The position numbers were made by a program, and so were the translations under genes. This document shows, piece by piece, positions 1 to 8,008 of a stretch of DNA of 64,000 nt. How positions within the stretch are numbered: the stretch's first letter is position 1; every line of letters begins with the position of its first letter. The notes beneath the pieces are model-generated. The model was not told the origin of the DNA. It was given only the letters and a program-made list of their open reading frames with translations, and made no database searches. Source of the stretch: Pseudonocardia endophytica (GTDB lineage: Bacteria > Actinomycetota > Actinomycetes > Mycobacteriales > Pseudonocardiaceae); assembly GCF_004339565.1 (NCBI RefSeq), contig NZ_SMFZ01000002.1, positions 2,542,001-2,606,000 of the forward strand, written 5' to 3'.

Positions 1-2691
1 CCGTGCCGAGCCCTCGTCGGCCGGCGGCCGCGCGGCCGGCGTGTCCGGGCGCGACGGCTCCGCAGGCGGCGCGAGACGGTCGCCCGCCCAGTACCGGCGG
101 CGGCGGAACGCGTAGGTCGGCAGGTCGACCCGGCCGGCGCCGCCGAACACGGCCGGCCAGTCCACGCCGGTGCCGGTGACGTGCAGGGTGGCGAGCGCCG
201 TCGTCGCGGAGGCTGGCTCGTCGGTGTCTCCGAGCGGCGCGGCCAGCGTGCCGCCCGGGGCGGTCTCGGCCGCCATCGTGGTGAGGCCGTGCCCCGGCCC
301 CAGCTCGAGGAACGTCGTCGCGCCGAGGGAGCGCGCGGTGGCGACGGCGTCCCCGAAGCGCACGGTCTCCACGAGGTGCTCGGCCCACCGCCGCGGAGAG
401 GTCAGCTGCTCGACCGTGGCCGGGACGCCGGTGACCGCAGAGACGATCGTCGGCCCGGTCGGGGCGTTCCAGGTGAGGCGCCGGGCGGCCGCGTGCAGCG
501 GCTCGCGGATAGGCTCCATCAGCGCGCAGTGCCCTGCCCGGCTGATCCGCAGCGCGCGCACCCTGCGGTCCATGGCGCGGAACCGGTCCGCGACGGCGCC
601 GACCGCCTCGGACACACCGGACACCACGACGGACCGCTCGCTGTTGATCGCGGCGAGCTCGGCGCCGGGGTGCTCGGCGAGCACCGGCAGCAGCTCGTCC
701 TCGGTCGCCTGCACGGCGACCATCGACCCGCCCGGCGGCAGGCTGCCGATCAGCCGCCCGCGTTCCACGACGAACGCGGCCGCGTCCTCCAGGGACAGCA
801 CGCCGGTCAGGTGCGCCGCGGTGATCTCGCCCTGGGAGTGCCCGATCAGCAGGTCCGGCATCACGCCCCAGGACTCGAACAGCCGGTACAGCGCGACCTC
901 GACCGCGAACAGCGCCGGCTGGCCGTACTCCAGGCGGTCGACCCACTCGTCGGAGGATCCCCAGACGACGTCGCGCAGGCTCTCGCCGAGCGGGCCGTCC
1001 ACGGCCGCGCACGCGTCGTCGAACGCGGTGGCGAACGCGGGGAACGCGGCGTGCAGCTCGCGGCCCATGCCGGCCCGCTGCCCACCCTGCCCCGGGATGA
1101 GGTGGGCGAGCACGCCCTGGCGGGCGGTCCCGGTCACGACGCCGTCGTCGCCCGCCGTGTCCCCGGCGGCCAGCGCGCGCAGGCGGTCGCCGAGCGGCTC
1201 GCCGGGGCGCGCCAGCACGGCGGCACGGTGCGCGAACGCCGTGCGCGTTGTGGCCAGCGACAGGCCGAGCGCGTCCGGATCGGCCCCGCCGGGCCCGTCG
1301 GCCCCGAGGTGGTCGGCGAGTCGCCCCGCCTGCGCCGACAGCGCGGCCGGGGTCGCGCCGGAGAGCACGAGGGGGCGGGGGACGCCAGCGGGCATCGCCC
1401 CCGACGGGTCGGCCGCGTGGGCCGGCAGGCCCTCGCCGAGCACGGCGTGGCAGTTCGTGCCACCGAGCCCGAACGAGGACACGCCGGCCACCAGGTCACC
1501 GTCCGGACCGGGCCACCGCCCGTCGGCGGTCCGCATCCGCAGGGTGCCCGCGGCCCAGTCGATGTCCGGGTTCGGACGCTCGTGGTGCGGTGTCGCGGGG
1601 AGCGTCCTGTGATGCAGCGACAGCGCGACCTTGATCAGTCCCGCGATGCCGGCCGCGCCCTCCAGGTGCCCGATGCTCGTCTTCACCGAGCCCACGTCCA
1701 GTGGCCGGCCGGACGGCGCGCCGTCCAGTGCCCGGCCGAGCGCGGCGGCCTCGATCGGGTCGCCGAGCCGGGTCCCGGTGCCGTGCAGCTCGACGTAGCG
1801 CAGGTCCGCGCCCCGCACGCCGGCGTGCGCCCAGGCGGCCGTGACGACGTCGAACTGTGCGGACTCGTTCGGCGCCGTCAGCCCGGCGCCGTGCCCGCCG
1901 CTGTTGACGGCGCTGCCGAGCAGCGTGCAGTAGACGCGGTCGCCGTCCGCGCGCGCCCGCGACAGCGGCTTGAGCACGACGAACCCGCCGCCCTCCCCGC
2001 GCGCGATGCCGTCGGCCCGCTCGTCGAACGTCCAGCAGCGCCCGGACGGCGACAGCACGCCGAGGGCGTCCATCGCGGACTCGGTCTCCGGTGACAGGTT
2101 CAGCTGGACGCCGCCCACGACGGCCGTGCCGCACTCTCCCCGCCGCAGTGCCGCCGCGGCCTGGTGCACGGCGACCAGCGACGACGACTGTCCGGTGTCG
2201 ACGGTCATGCTCGGCCCGCGCAGCCCGAGCGCGTACGACGTGCGGTTGGCCAGGAACGCGCGGCCGGTCCCGGTCATGGTGAACGGGCCCGCCGGTTCCG
2301 CCGCGGCGCGCACGACGTGCGCGTAGTCGTCGGACATCGCGCCGACCACGACCGCGGTGTCGCTGTCGCGCAGCGTCGCGGGCACGATCCGGGCGTCCTC
2401 CAGCGCCTCCCACACCAGCTCCAGCACGAGACGCTGCTGCGGGTCCATGACGTCGGCCTCCTGGGCCGGGACGTCGAAGAACGCGGCGTCGAACAGCTCG
2501 ATGCCGTCGAGGTAGCCGCCCCGGCCGCGCTCGCCGCGCCAGTCCGGGGCGGGGCCGACGGCGTCCCGCCCGGTGGCCAGCAGCTCCCAGTAGGCGTGCG
2601 GGTCGGCGGCGCCGGGCAGGCGGCAGGACAGTCCGACGACGGCGAGCGGCTCGTCGATCGGCGTGGTGCTGGCGGAGCTGTCGGTGGTCAC
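1..2691 (-). CDS. Type I polyketide synthase, KSQ-AT loading module (3' end outside window)
   Basis: The 897 visible codons encode a ketosynthase (about residues 10-430) followed by an acyltransferase (about 530-830). The KS nucleophile position reads VDTGQSSS, so the usual Cys is Gln168. This is the KSQ signature of loading modules that decarboxylate an acyl-ACP to make the starter. The KS histidine motifs are intact (HGTGT; SIGHLEG). The AT has GHSQGE with Ser619. Its second specificity motif reads RAGH, neither HAFH nor YASH, so malonyl versus methylmalonyl choice is unresolved. The frame is still open at base 1, just after the AT; an ACP and possibly an extension module should follow outside. 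The GTG start at 2691 has a GAGGGG ribosome site, 49 bases after the discrete acyltransferase gene. Confidence 0.93.
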   Translation of the reverse strand, partial: MTTDSSASTTPIDEPLAVVGLSCRLPGAADPHAYWELLATGRDAVGPAPDWRGERGRGGYLDGIELFDAAFFDVPAQEADVMDPQQRLVLELVWEALEDARIVPATLRDSDTAVVVGAMSDDYAHVVRAAAEPAGPFTMTGTGRAFLANRTSYALGLRGPSMTVDTGQSSSLVAVHQAAAALRRGECGTAVVGGVQLNLSPETESAMDALGVLSPSGRCWTFDERADGIARGEGGGFVVLKPLSRARADGDRVYCTLLGSAVNSGGHGAGLTAPNESAQFDVVTAAWAHAGVRGADLRYVELHGTGTRLGDPIEAAALGRALDGAPSGRPLDVGSVKTSIGHLEGAAGIAGLIKVALSLHHRTLPATPHHERPNPDIDWAAGTLRMRTADGRWPGPDGDLVAGVSSFGLGGTNCHAVLGEGLPAHAADPSGAMPAGVPRPLVLSGATPAALSAQAGRLADHLGADGPGGADPDALGLSLATTRTAFAHRAAVLARPGEPLGDRLRALAAGDTAGDDGVVTGTARQGVLAHLIPGQGGQRAGMGRELHAAFPAFATAFDDACAAVDGPLGESLRDVVWGSSDEWVDRLEYGQPALFAVEVALYRLFESWGVMPDLLIGHSQGEITAAHLTGVLSLEDAAAFVVERGRLIGSLPPGGSMVAVQATEDELLPVLAEHPGAELAAINSERSVVVSGVSEAVGAVADRFRAMDRRVRALRISRAGHCALMEPIREPLHAAARRLTWNAPTGPTIVSAVTGVPATVEQLTSPRRWAEHLVETVRFGDAVATARSLGATTFLELGPGHGLTTMAAETAPGGTLAAPLGDTDEPASATTALATLHVTGTGVDWPAVFGGAGRVDLPTYAFRRRRYWAGDRLAPPAEPSRPDTPAARPPADEGSAR

Positions 2692-2740
2692 CGGTGTCCC
2701 CTCGGTGTCGAGTCGGTGCGGGTGGCGGGTGTCGGCCGGA

Positions 2741-3739
2741 TCAGGCCGCGCGGGTCGACGGGCCGGTCAGGCGGCGGCGGGCGTCCTCGACGCAGGAGCG
2801 GTCCGCGTCGTCGCCGCGGTGGCGCTCCGGCAGGACGGCGAGCACCTCGCTGCGGCCGGCGCGCACGGCCGGGTGCCGCATCGCGAGCGTCGCCAGGCTG
2901 CGGCCGGGGCCCGCCTCGACCACCAGGCAGTCGTGGTCGGCGAGCACCTGGTCGAGGATCGAGGCGAACATGACGGTCTCGCCGGGCTGGCGTGCCCAGA
3001 AGTCCGGGTCGAGCGCCTCGTCGAGCCCGATCGGGCTGCCCGTGTAGGCCGAGTAGACGGGCGTCTGCGGGGCCCGCAGGCTCGCGCGGCGCCAGTCCGG
3101 GCGGGACTGTTCGACCGCGCCCGCGACGACCGGGCTGTGGAACGCCTGCCGCGCCTCGGCGGGCACGCACGTGACGCCCCGCTCCCGCAGCGTGCGGGCG
3201 GCGCGGTCCAGCGGGCCGCTCTCGCCGGCGAGCAGGAGCTGGCGCGGCGCGTTCACCGCGGCCAGGTGCACGTCGCCCTCGAGCACGTCCTCGACGTCGG
3301 CGACGGACGCGGCGACCGCGAGCATGCCGCCCGCCGGGGTACTGGCGAACTGGTGCTGACGGGTGCGCATCAGCTCGACGCCGTCCTCGACCGGGATGAC
3401 GCCGGCCAGCGTCGCCGCGACCATCTCGCCGACGCTGTGCCCGAACAGGGCGACCGGCCGGACGCCCCAGGACAGGACCATCCGGCCGAGCGCGTGGTTC
3501 ACGGCGTAGAGCAGCGGCTGGGCGACCGTCACGTCGGCGAAGTCCGCCGACGGCGTCGCGGCCAGCCACTCGTCGCGGACCCGGGGGCCGACGTCGGGCC
3601 CGAGCCCGTCGAACGCCGCGTCCATGGCCCCGGTGAACACCTCGTCGTGGCCGTAGAGGCCTGCGGCCATGCGCGGGTGCTGGGCGCCCTGGCCGGGGAA
3701 CGCGAGGACCACCGGCAGCGTGGTCTCGGTCGTCGACAT
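2741..3739 (-). CDS. Discrete malonyl-CoA:ACP acyltransferase
   Basis: A 332-residue FabD-type acyltransferase that loads an acyl group, most likely malonyl, from CoA onto an acyl carrier protein. GQG near residue 16, nucleophile Ser102 in GHSVGE and the QAFHS motif with His201 are visible, and the last favours malonyl. The ATG at 3739 follows a GAGGAG site. It is the first gene of an operon with the KSQ-AT PKS. Because that PKS already carries an AT, this enzyme probably serves another carrier protein, for example the type II ACP or an AT-less module outside the window. Hedamycin-type hybrid clusters also combine type I PKS genes with a separate acyltransferase. Confidence 0.92.
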   Translation of the reverse strand: MSTTETTLPVVLAFPGQGAQHPRMAAGLYGHDEVFTGAMDAAFDGLGPDVGPRVRDEWLAATPSADFADVTVAQPLLYAVNHALGRMVLSWGVRPVALFGHSVGEMVAATLAGVIPVEDGVELMRTRQHQFASTPAGGMLAVAASVADVEDVLEGDVHLAAVNAPRQLLLAGESGPLDRAARTLRERGVTCVPAEARQAFHSPVVAGAVEQSRPDWRRASLRAPQTPVYSAYTGSPIGLDEALDPDFWARQPGETVMFASILDQVLADHDCLVVEAGPGRSLATLAMRHPAVRAGRSEVLAVLPERHRGDDADRSCVEDARRRLTGPSTRAA

Positions 3740-3789
3740 CCGTACTCCTCACCTCGCCGTTCGTCGGGGCCCAGTGCACGGGCCGGGTG

Positions 3790-3818
3790 TGGAGCGGCAC
3801 CGGAGGCCCGCTGGAGGA
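3790..3818. promoter_or_regulatory. Triple direct repeat with 11-bp period (possible SARP-type site)
   Basis: Heptamers TGGAGCG, CGGAGGC and TGGAGGA start at 3790, 3801 and 3812, exactly 11 bases apart with 4-base spacers. They lie 51-79 bases before the start of the acyltransferase/PKS operon. Similar pairs with the same spacing and orientation occur at 7911-7928 and 15208-15225. Eleven-base direct repeats are the known binding format of SARP activators. No SARP gene is in the window, so the assignment is inference. Confidence 0.45.
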
Positions 3819-3845
3819 CACCGGCTCGTCCGCCGCTCCAGCGGG
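3807..3845. repeat. Inverted repeat in the divergent PKS promoter region
   Basis: CCCGCTGGAG (3807-3816) is perfectly repeated in inverse as CTCCAGCGGG (3836-3845) with a 19-base spacer. It lies between the divergent acyltransferase and KASIII-like genes and overlaps the direct repeats. It places a TGGAGCG heptamer on the opposite strand, so it may let one regulator serve both directions. Function is inferred. Confidence 0.4.
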
Positions 3846-3938
3846 ACGCGATCGGCGACGGCGAGGCTCCGGCCGACCGCCCACGCACGGATCCCGTGCC
3901 GGCGGCCGACGATCCGACCGCCGACCCCGGGAGGTCCC

Positions 3939-4955
3939 ATGAGGTTCGACGAGCCCCTGTACGTGTCCGGTACCGGCATCGAGCTGGCCGAGACGACGAC
4001 GCTGGAGGCCGCACTGGAGGCCGGGCTGTGCCGCAGGGCGACGGTCTGGCGGACCGGCGTGCGGTCGGTCTGCGTCTCCGCCGAGCTGTCCGGCCCCGAG
4101 CTGGCGGCGCGCGCCGCCCGCCGGGCACTGGGCGGCGCCGGTGCCGGCCCGTCCGACGTGGACCTGGTCCTGCACGCGTCGACCTACCACCAGGGGCACG
4201 ACCTCTGGTCCGCGGCGTCGTACGTGCAGCGCGAGTCGCTCGGCAACGCGTGCCCCTCGATGGAGGTTCGCCAGCTGTCCAACGGCGGGCTCGCCGCCGT
4301 CGAGCTGGCCGCCGGGTACCTGACGGCCGCGCCGGCACGGCGGCACAGCGCACTGGTCACGACCGGCGACCGCTTCGCGCCACCCGGCTTCGACCGGTTC
4401 GCCACCGACCCCGGCACGATCTGCGGCGACGCGGGCACGGCGCTCGTGTTGTCCACCGTGGACGGTTTCGCGCGGCTGGTGGCGCTCGTGACCGTGTCCG
4501 ACCCCGGCCTGGAGGTGATGGGTCGCGGGGAGGACCCGTTCTCGGACGCCCCGTTGCAGGCCCGCCCGACGATCGACGTCGGGGTGCACCGGCCGCACCT
4601 GCTGCGCAGCATCGGGATGACCGAGATGCTGGAGCGCATGGTCGCCGGCCAGCAGGAGTCGTTCCGGACCGCGCTCGACGACGCCAAGATCGACGCCGAC
4701 GACGTCCGCCGGTTCGTGCTGCCGAACCTGGGGGCGCCGAAGGTGGCCGCCCAGTTCCTGGAGCCGCTGGGCATCGACCCGGCCCGCACCACGCAGGACT
4801 GGGGCCTCGGCCTCGGCCACCTGGGCGCCGGCGACCAGATCGCCGGTCTCGCGCACCTGCGCGAGGAGGGCCTGCTCGCCTCCGGCGACCACTGCGTGCT
4901 GGTCGGCGCGGGCGGTGGCTTCACCTGGACGACCGCCGTGCTCGAGATGCTGTAA
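3939..4955 (+). CDS. KASIII-family acyltransferase with substituted active site
   Basis: 338 residues with the thiolase fold of beta-ketoacyl-ACP synthase III. The nucleophile region reads QLSNGG, so Ser114 replaces the Cys. The segment that normally holds the catalytic His (HQAN) reads LPNLGAP. A GHLGAGD segment near the C-terminus is kept. DpsC of the daunorubicin pathway likewise uses Ser in place of Cys for starter-unit choice, and several KASIII relatives act as plain acyltransferases. In this cluster it may transfer or select a starter acyl group between the type I loading system and the type II KS. The ATG at 3939 follows GGGAGG. It is the only plus-strand gene of the PKS region and ends at a strong hairpin. 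Confidence 0.85.
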   Translation: MRFDEPLYVSGTGIELAETTTLEAALEAGLCRRATVWRTGVRSVCVSAELSGPELAARAARRALGGAGAGPSDVDLVLHASTYHQGHDLWSAASYVQRESLGNACPSMEVRQLSNGGLAAVELAAGYLTAAPARRHSALVTTGDRFAPPGFDRFATDPGTICGDAGTALVLSTVDGFARLVALVTVSDPGLEVMGRGEDPFSDAPLQARPTIDVGVHRPHLLRSIGMTEMLERMVAGQQESFRTALDDAKIDADDVRRFVLPNLGAPKVAAQFLEPLGIDPARTTQDWGLGLGHLGAGDQIAGLAHLREEGLLASGDHCVLVGAGGGFTWTTAVLEML

Positions 4956-4963
4956 CACACCCA

Positions 4964-5001
4964 CGACGAAGGCCCCGCCGAATCCGGCGGGGCCTTCGTC
5001 G
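4964..5001. terminator. Bidirectional hairpin terminator
   Basis: A perfect 17-bp stem (CGACGAAGGCCCCGCCG and its complement) with an AATC loop separates the convergent KASIII-like and flavin monooxygenase genes. Confidence 0.85.
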
Positions 5002-5019
5002 CGGGTGGCGGACGGTCGA

Positions 5020-6147
5020 TCAGTCCCGCCCGATCAGGCCGGCCGTCCAGGCGGCGGCCGGCTTCTCGAACCGCAGCGCCGCGTGCGACGCCGCCACCGT
5101 CACGTCGCGCCAGGCGCGCTGCAGCGCGCTGCCGCGGTGCTGCGCGGAGGTGCCCGCCGAGGACATCAGATCGCCGACGGCCTCGGTGAGCAGGTCCGCC
5201 GCGTGCGCGCAGTCGCGGGCGTTGCGCACGCCCAGCGACGAGCGGCCCTCGCCGGCGTCGAGCACGTCCGCCGCCCGCTCGACGAGCATCTGCGCGGTGT
5301 CCACGCGGACGGCGGCGCGGGCGATCGCCATGTCCGCGGACGCGGTCCCGGCACCGGTGCCCGCCGCCCCCGGCTTGCCGCGCACGATCGCAGCGGCGGC
5401 CGTCAGCGCGGCGCGCGCGGCCCCGAGTGCGGCCGGGGCGCAGGTCACCCCACCCACGGCGGGCAGCGGCAGGTTGTGCTGGGCGACGTCGGAGACGTCG
5501 TTGCGCCCTCCGAGCACGGACGGCAGCGGCACCGTGCGGTGCTCCGGCACGACCGCACCGTCGACGACGAGCGCGTGGCTGCCGGTGGCCCGCATCCCGA
5601 CCGCGTCCCATGTGCGCTCGACCCGGAAGTCGCTGCGCGGGACGGCCATGAACATCGGTGCCGGTGCGTCCGGGCCGGGCACCGGACCGGCGAGGATCGC
5701 CCAGTCCGCGTGCTCCGCGCCGCTCACCCACGTCCACCGGCCCTCGACCCGGTAGCCGCCGTCGACGGCGGAGGCCGCGCCCGCCGGCACCAGGCCGGAC
5801 ACCCACAGCGCGTCCGGGCCGTCGGCCCACGCCTCGGCCTGGGCCCGCTCGGGCAGGTGCGTCGCGAACCGCGCCGCGTAGCCGAACATCGCCGCGCACC
5901 ACGCCGTCGAGGTGCACGCCTCACCGACCTCGGCGACGGCGCGGGTCATCTCCGCGACGGTGCCCTCGTGCCCGCCGAAGCGGGCCGGGACGTAGTGCCG
6001 GGCGAAGCCGGCGGCGGCGATCGCCTCGGCGGCGCCGGCGGGCAGGTCACCGTCCTCGTCGGCGTCGCGCGCCCCGGAGGCGGCGAGGTCGACGAGCTCT
6101 CCGACGGCGATCGTGTCCGGGTCGGCGGTCGGGATGGTGGAGGTCAC
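5020..6147 (-). CDS. Acyl-CoA-dehydrogenase-fold flavin-dependent monooxygenase
   Basis: 375 residues with the acyl-CoA dehydrogenase architecture (helical N-domain, central beta domain around residues 115-220, helical C-domain). It resembles the group D flavin hydroxylases (HsaA, HpaB and polyketide hydroxylase relatives), which use reduced flavin and O2 to hydroxylate aromatic rings. The STAWCAA segment near residue 81 and WDAVGMRATGS near 180 fit that group. It shows no catalytic Glu motif of true acyl-CoA dehydrogenases (YEGT). It is the last gene of the SRPBCC-P450-monooxygenase operon and likely tailors the polyketide. A flavin reductase partner is not visible. Oxidation of a non-aromatic intermediate cannot be excluded. 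Confidence 0.8.
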   Translation of the reverse strand: MTSTIPTADPDTIAVGELVDLAASGARDADEDGDLPAGAAEAIAAAGFARHYVPARFGGHEGTVAEMTRAVAEVGEACTSTAWCAAMFGYAARFATHLPERAQAEAWADGPDALWVSGLVPAGAASAVDGGYRVEGRWTWVSGAEHADWAILAGPVPGPDAPAPMFMAVPRSDFRVERTWDAVGMRATGSHALVVDGAVVPEHRTVPLPSVLGGRNDVSDVAQHNLPLPAVGGVTCAPAALGAARAALTAAAAIVRGKPGAAGTGAGTASADMAIARAAVRVDTAQMLVERAADVLDAGEGRSSLGVRNARDCAHAADLLTEAVGDLMSSAGTSAQHRGSALQRAWRDVTVAASHAALRFEKPAAAWTAGLIGRD

Positions 6148-6181
6148 GTCCGGTCTCCTTCCGGTTCGGGTTTCGGTGGGG

Positions 6182-7363
6182 TCACCAGGTCACCGGCAGC
6201 GACTCGACGCCGAACACGAGACCGCCCTGCCGGTAGCGGAGGTCCTCGAACGGCACCGCGAGCTGCAGCTCCGGGACCCTGCGGAACAGCTCGGTGTAGG
6301 TGACCTGCAGCTCGAGCCGCGCCAGGTCCATCCCGAGGCACAGGTGGCGTCCGTTGCCGAACGCGAGGTGGTTGCGGGTGCCGCGGGTGATGTCGAGCTC
6401 GTCGGGCCGGTCGAAGGCGGCGGTGTCCCGGTTGGCCGACGCCGTCGTCGGGTAGACGCCCTCGCCGGCACGGATCGTGGCGCCGTCGATCTCCATGTCC
6501 TCGGTCGCGACGCGGGCCGTGGTCAGGTCCGTGACCCCGAGGAACCGCAGCATCTCCTCGACCGCGGACACCGCCAGCGACGGGTCGTCGACCAGGAGCT
6601 TGAGCTGGTCGGGATGCTGCAGGAACGTCAGCGTGCCCAGCGAGATCATGCTCGCCGTGCTGTCGTGGCCGCCGTTGAGCAGCAGCCGGACCATGTTGCC
6701 GATCTCGTCCCAGTCCTTCGGGTCCGGCCAGCGCGCGACGAGCCGGCTGATCACGTCGTCGGCCGGGTGGGCGGCCTTGGCCTTCGCGATGTCGACGAAG
6801 TGGCCGTTCAGCTCCGTGACGGCGCGCCTGCGCTCCTCGGCGGTGCTCTGCCCGCCGAACATCACCTTCGTCCGCGCGTGCATGAAGCCGCGGTCGAGGT
6901 CCTCCAGGCCGAGCAGCTCGGTGATCGTGTCCATCGTGATCCGGACGCCGAGCGCCTGGTGCAGGTCGGCCGGGTCCGGGCCGTCGAGCATGTCGGTGAT
7001 CGCGCGGGCGACGTTGCGCTCGACCGTCGGGCGCATCGCCTGGACCCGCTTGTGCGTGAACTCGCCCGCGACGAGGCGCCGGGCCGGGCCGTGCTCCGGC
7101 GGGTCCATCCCGAGCAGCGACCCGCCGACCTTGAACTCGTCCGGGATCGGGATCGGGGACGGGAAGCCGGGCGCGCCGCGGTCGTTGCTCAGGCGGCCGT
7201 CCTTGAGCGCCTCACGGACCTGGTCGTGGCGGGTGAGCAGCCACGCCTGCCCGCCGGTGCGCAGCGGGACCCGCTGCGGCCGCGGTGCGTCCCGCAGCTC
7301 GCCGTACTCGGCGGGCGGCGCGAACGGGCACGTCCTGGTGAAAGGGAACTCGGACCGGGTCAT
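6182..7363 (-). CDS. Cytochrome P450
   Basis: 393 residues. The heme-binding loop FGNGRHLCLG carries the thiolate ligand Cys342. The I-helix oxygen-activation motif reads GGHDST (231-236), and the ExxR pair is E270/R273 in EEMLR. Bacterial class I P450s of this size are soluble and need ferredoxin and reductase from elsewhere. The ATG at 7363 overlaps the TGA of the SRPBCC gene (ATGA) and has a GGGGAGG site, so the two are translationally coupled. Oxidative tailoring of the polyketide is the likely role; the substrate cannot be read from sequence. Confidence 0.93.
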   Translation of the reverse strand: MTRSEFPFTRTCPFAPPAEYGELRDAPRPQRVPLRTGGQAWLLTRHDQVREALKDGRLSNDRGAPGFPSPIPIPDEFKVGGSLLGMDPPEHGPARRLVAGEFTHKRVQAMRPTVERNVARAITDMLDGPDPADLHQALGVRITMDTITELLGLEDLDRGFMHARTKVMFGGQSTAEERRRAVTELNGHFVDIAKAKAAHPADDVISRLVARWPDPKDWDEIGNMVRLLLNGGHDSTASMISLGTLTFLQHPDQLKLLVDDPSLAVSAVEEMLRFLGVTDLTTARVATEDMEIDGATIRAGEGVYPTTASANRDTAAFDRPDELDITRGTRNHLAFGNGRHLCLGMDLARLELQVTYTELFRRVPELQLAVPFEDLRYRQGGLVFGVESLPVTW

Positions 7364-7887
7364 GTCGGGTGCCTCCCCGAGAGGTCGGAGATGTCGGAGA
7401 TGTCGGAGGTACGGGCGTCGTCGACGGCGCGGGCGAACCCGGCGAGCGTGTCGCCGGGGCTGGGGCCCTCCAGGTGCGAGCGGATGGCCATGGCGTCGGC
7501 GCCGTGGCGGTCCAGGTCGACGTGGCCGATGCTGGCCAGCGACCGTCCGGGACCGAGAGCGGACAGGACGATCCGGATCCGGCTCGCGAGCCGGTCGTCG
7601 TCGATGGGTGCGAAGCGGCCGTCGATCAGCCAGGAGAGCGTGAGGCGGTGGCCGGGCACCCACTCGAGGACCCGGCCCCAGTCGCGCTCGGAACCGTCGC
7701 GGTAGCGCTCGTACCAGCGCCCGCCGACACACGGCTCGAAGACGACGGCCTCCCTGCCCTGACCCAGCCGGTGGTTCTCCGGCCACCACACGGTCGGGTG
7801 TCCGGTGAGGAACGCGAACGCGTCGGCGCGTCCGCAGGCCACCTCCGCCGACTTCCAGACCGGTGGCACGTCGTTCGCTGAGGACAT
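7360..7887 (-). CDS. SRPBCC-domain protein (START-like; possible cyclase or binding protein)
   Basis: 175 residues. The central part has the pattern of SRPBCC/AHSA1-like proteins (VGGRWYERYRDG, WGRVLEW, LTLSWLIDG). Relatives in polyketide clusters act as aromatases or cyclases; others only bind ligands. The C-terminus ends in a short repeat, SDI-SDI-SDL, whose DNA also supplies the region before the P450 start. I chose the ATG at 7887 (MSSAND). Its ribosome site is poor, and it lies only 23 bases from a paired direct repeat, so the transcript may be nearly leaderless. First gene of a three-gene operon. Confidence 0.72.
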   Translation of the reverse strand: MSSANDVPPVWKSAEVACGRADAFAFLTGHPTVWWPENHRLGQGREAVVFEPCVGGRWYERYRDGSERDWGRVLEWVPGHRLTLSWLIDGRFAPIDDDRLASRIRIVLSALGPGRSLASIGHVDLDRHGADAMAIRSHLEGPSPGDTLAGFARAVDDARTSDISDISDLSGRHPT

Positions 7888-7910
7888 GGGCAGAGCGTGC
7901 GGTCCGCCGG

Positions 7911-7928
7911 TGGAATGCCGATGGAGAC
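7911..7928. promoter_or_regulatory. Paired direct repeat, 11-bp period
   Basis: TGGAATG (7911) and TGGAGAC (7922) are 11 bases apart, immediately before the SRPBCC-P450-monooxygenase operon. Orientation and sequence match the pair before the KS operon (15208-15225). Probable activator site by inference. Confidence 0.4.
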
Positions 7929-7951
7929 GGGCTCGACCCGTTCGAACGGCA

Positions 7952-7990
7952 GCAGGGCCGCCCGCGAGAGGGGATCGCGGGCGGCCCTGC
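7952..7990. terminator. Hairpin terminator of the exporter gene
   Basis: A perfect 16-bp stem (GCAGGGCCGCCCGCGA and its complement) with a 7-base loop lies 18 bases after the exporter stop. It separates that gene from the SRPBCC operon. Confidence 0.85.
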
Positions 7991-8008
7991 AGGTGGTGGG
8001 GGCAGCGG

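Noticed and set aside
2663..5755. A 1030-codon plus-strand open frame across the PKS start, AT gene and KASIII-like gene
   Set aside because: Antisense and out-of-frame coding in GC-rich DNA; Arg/Gly-rich composition with no motifs, while the real genes in other frames have complete active sites and ribosome sites.
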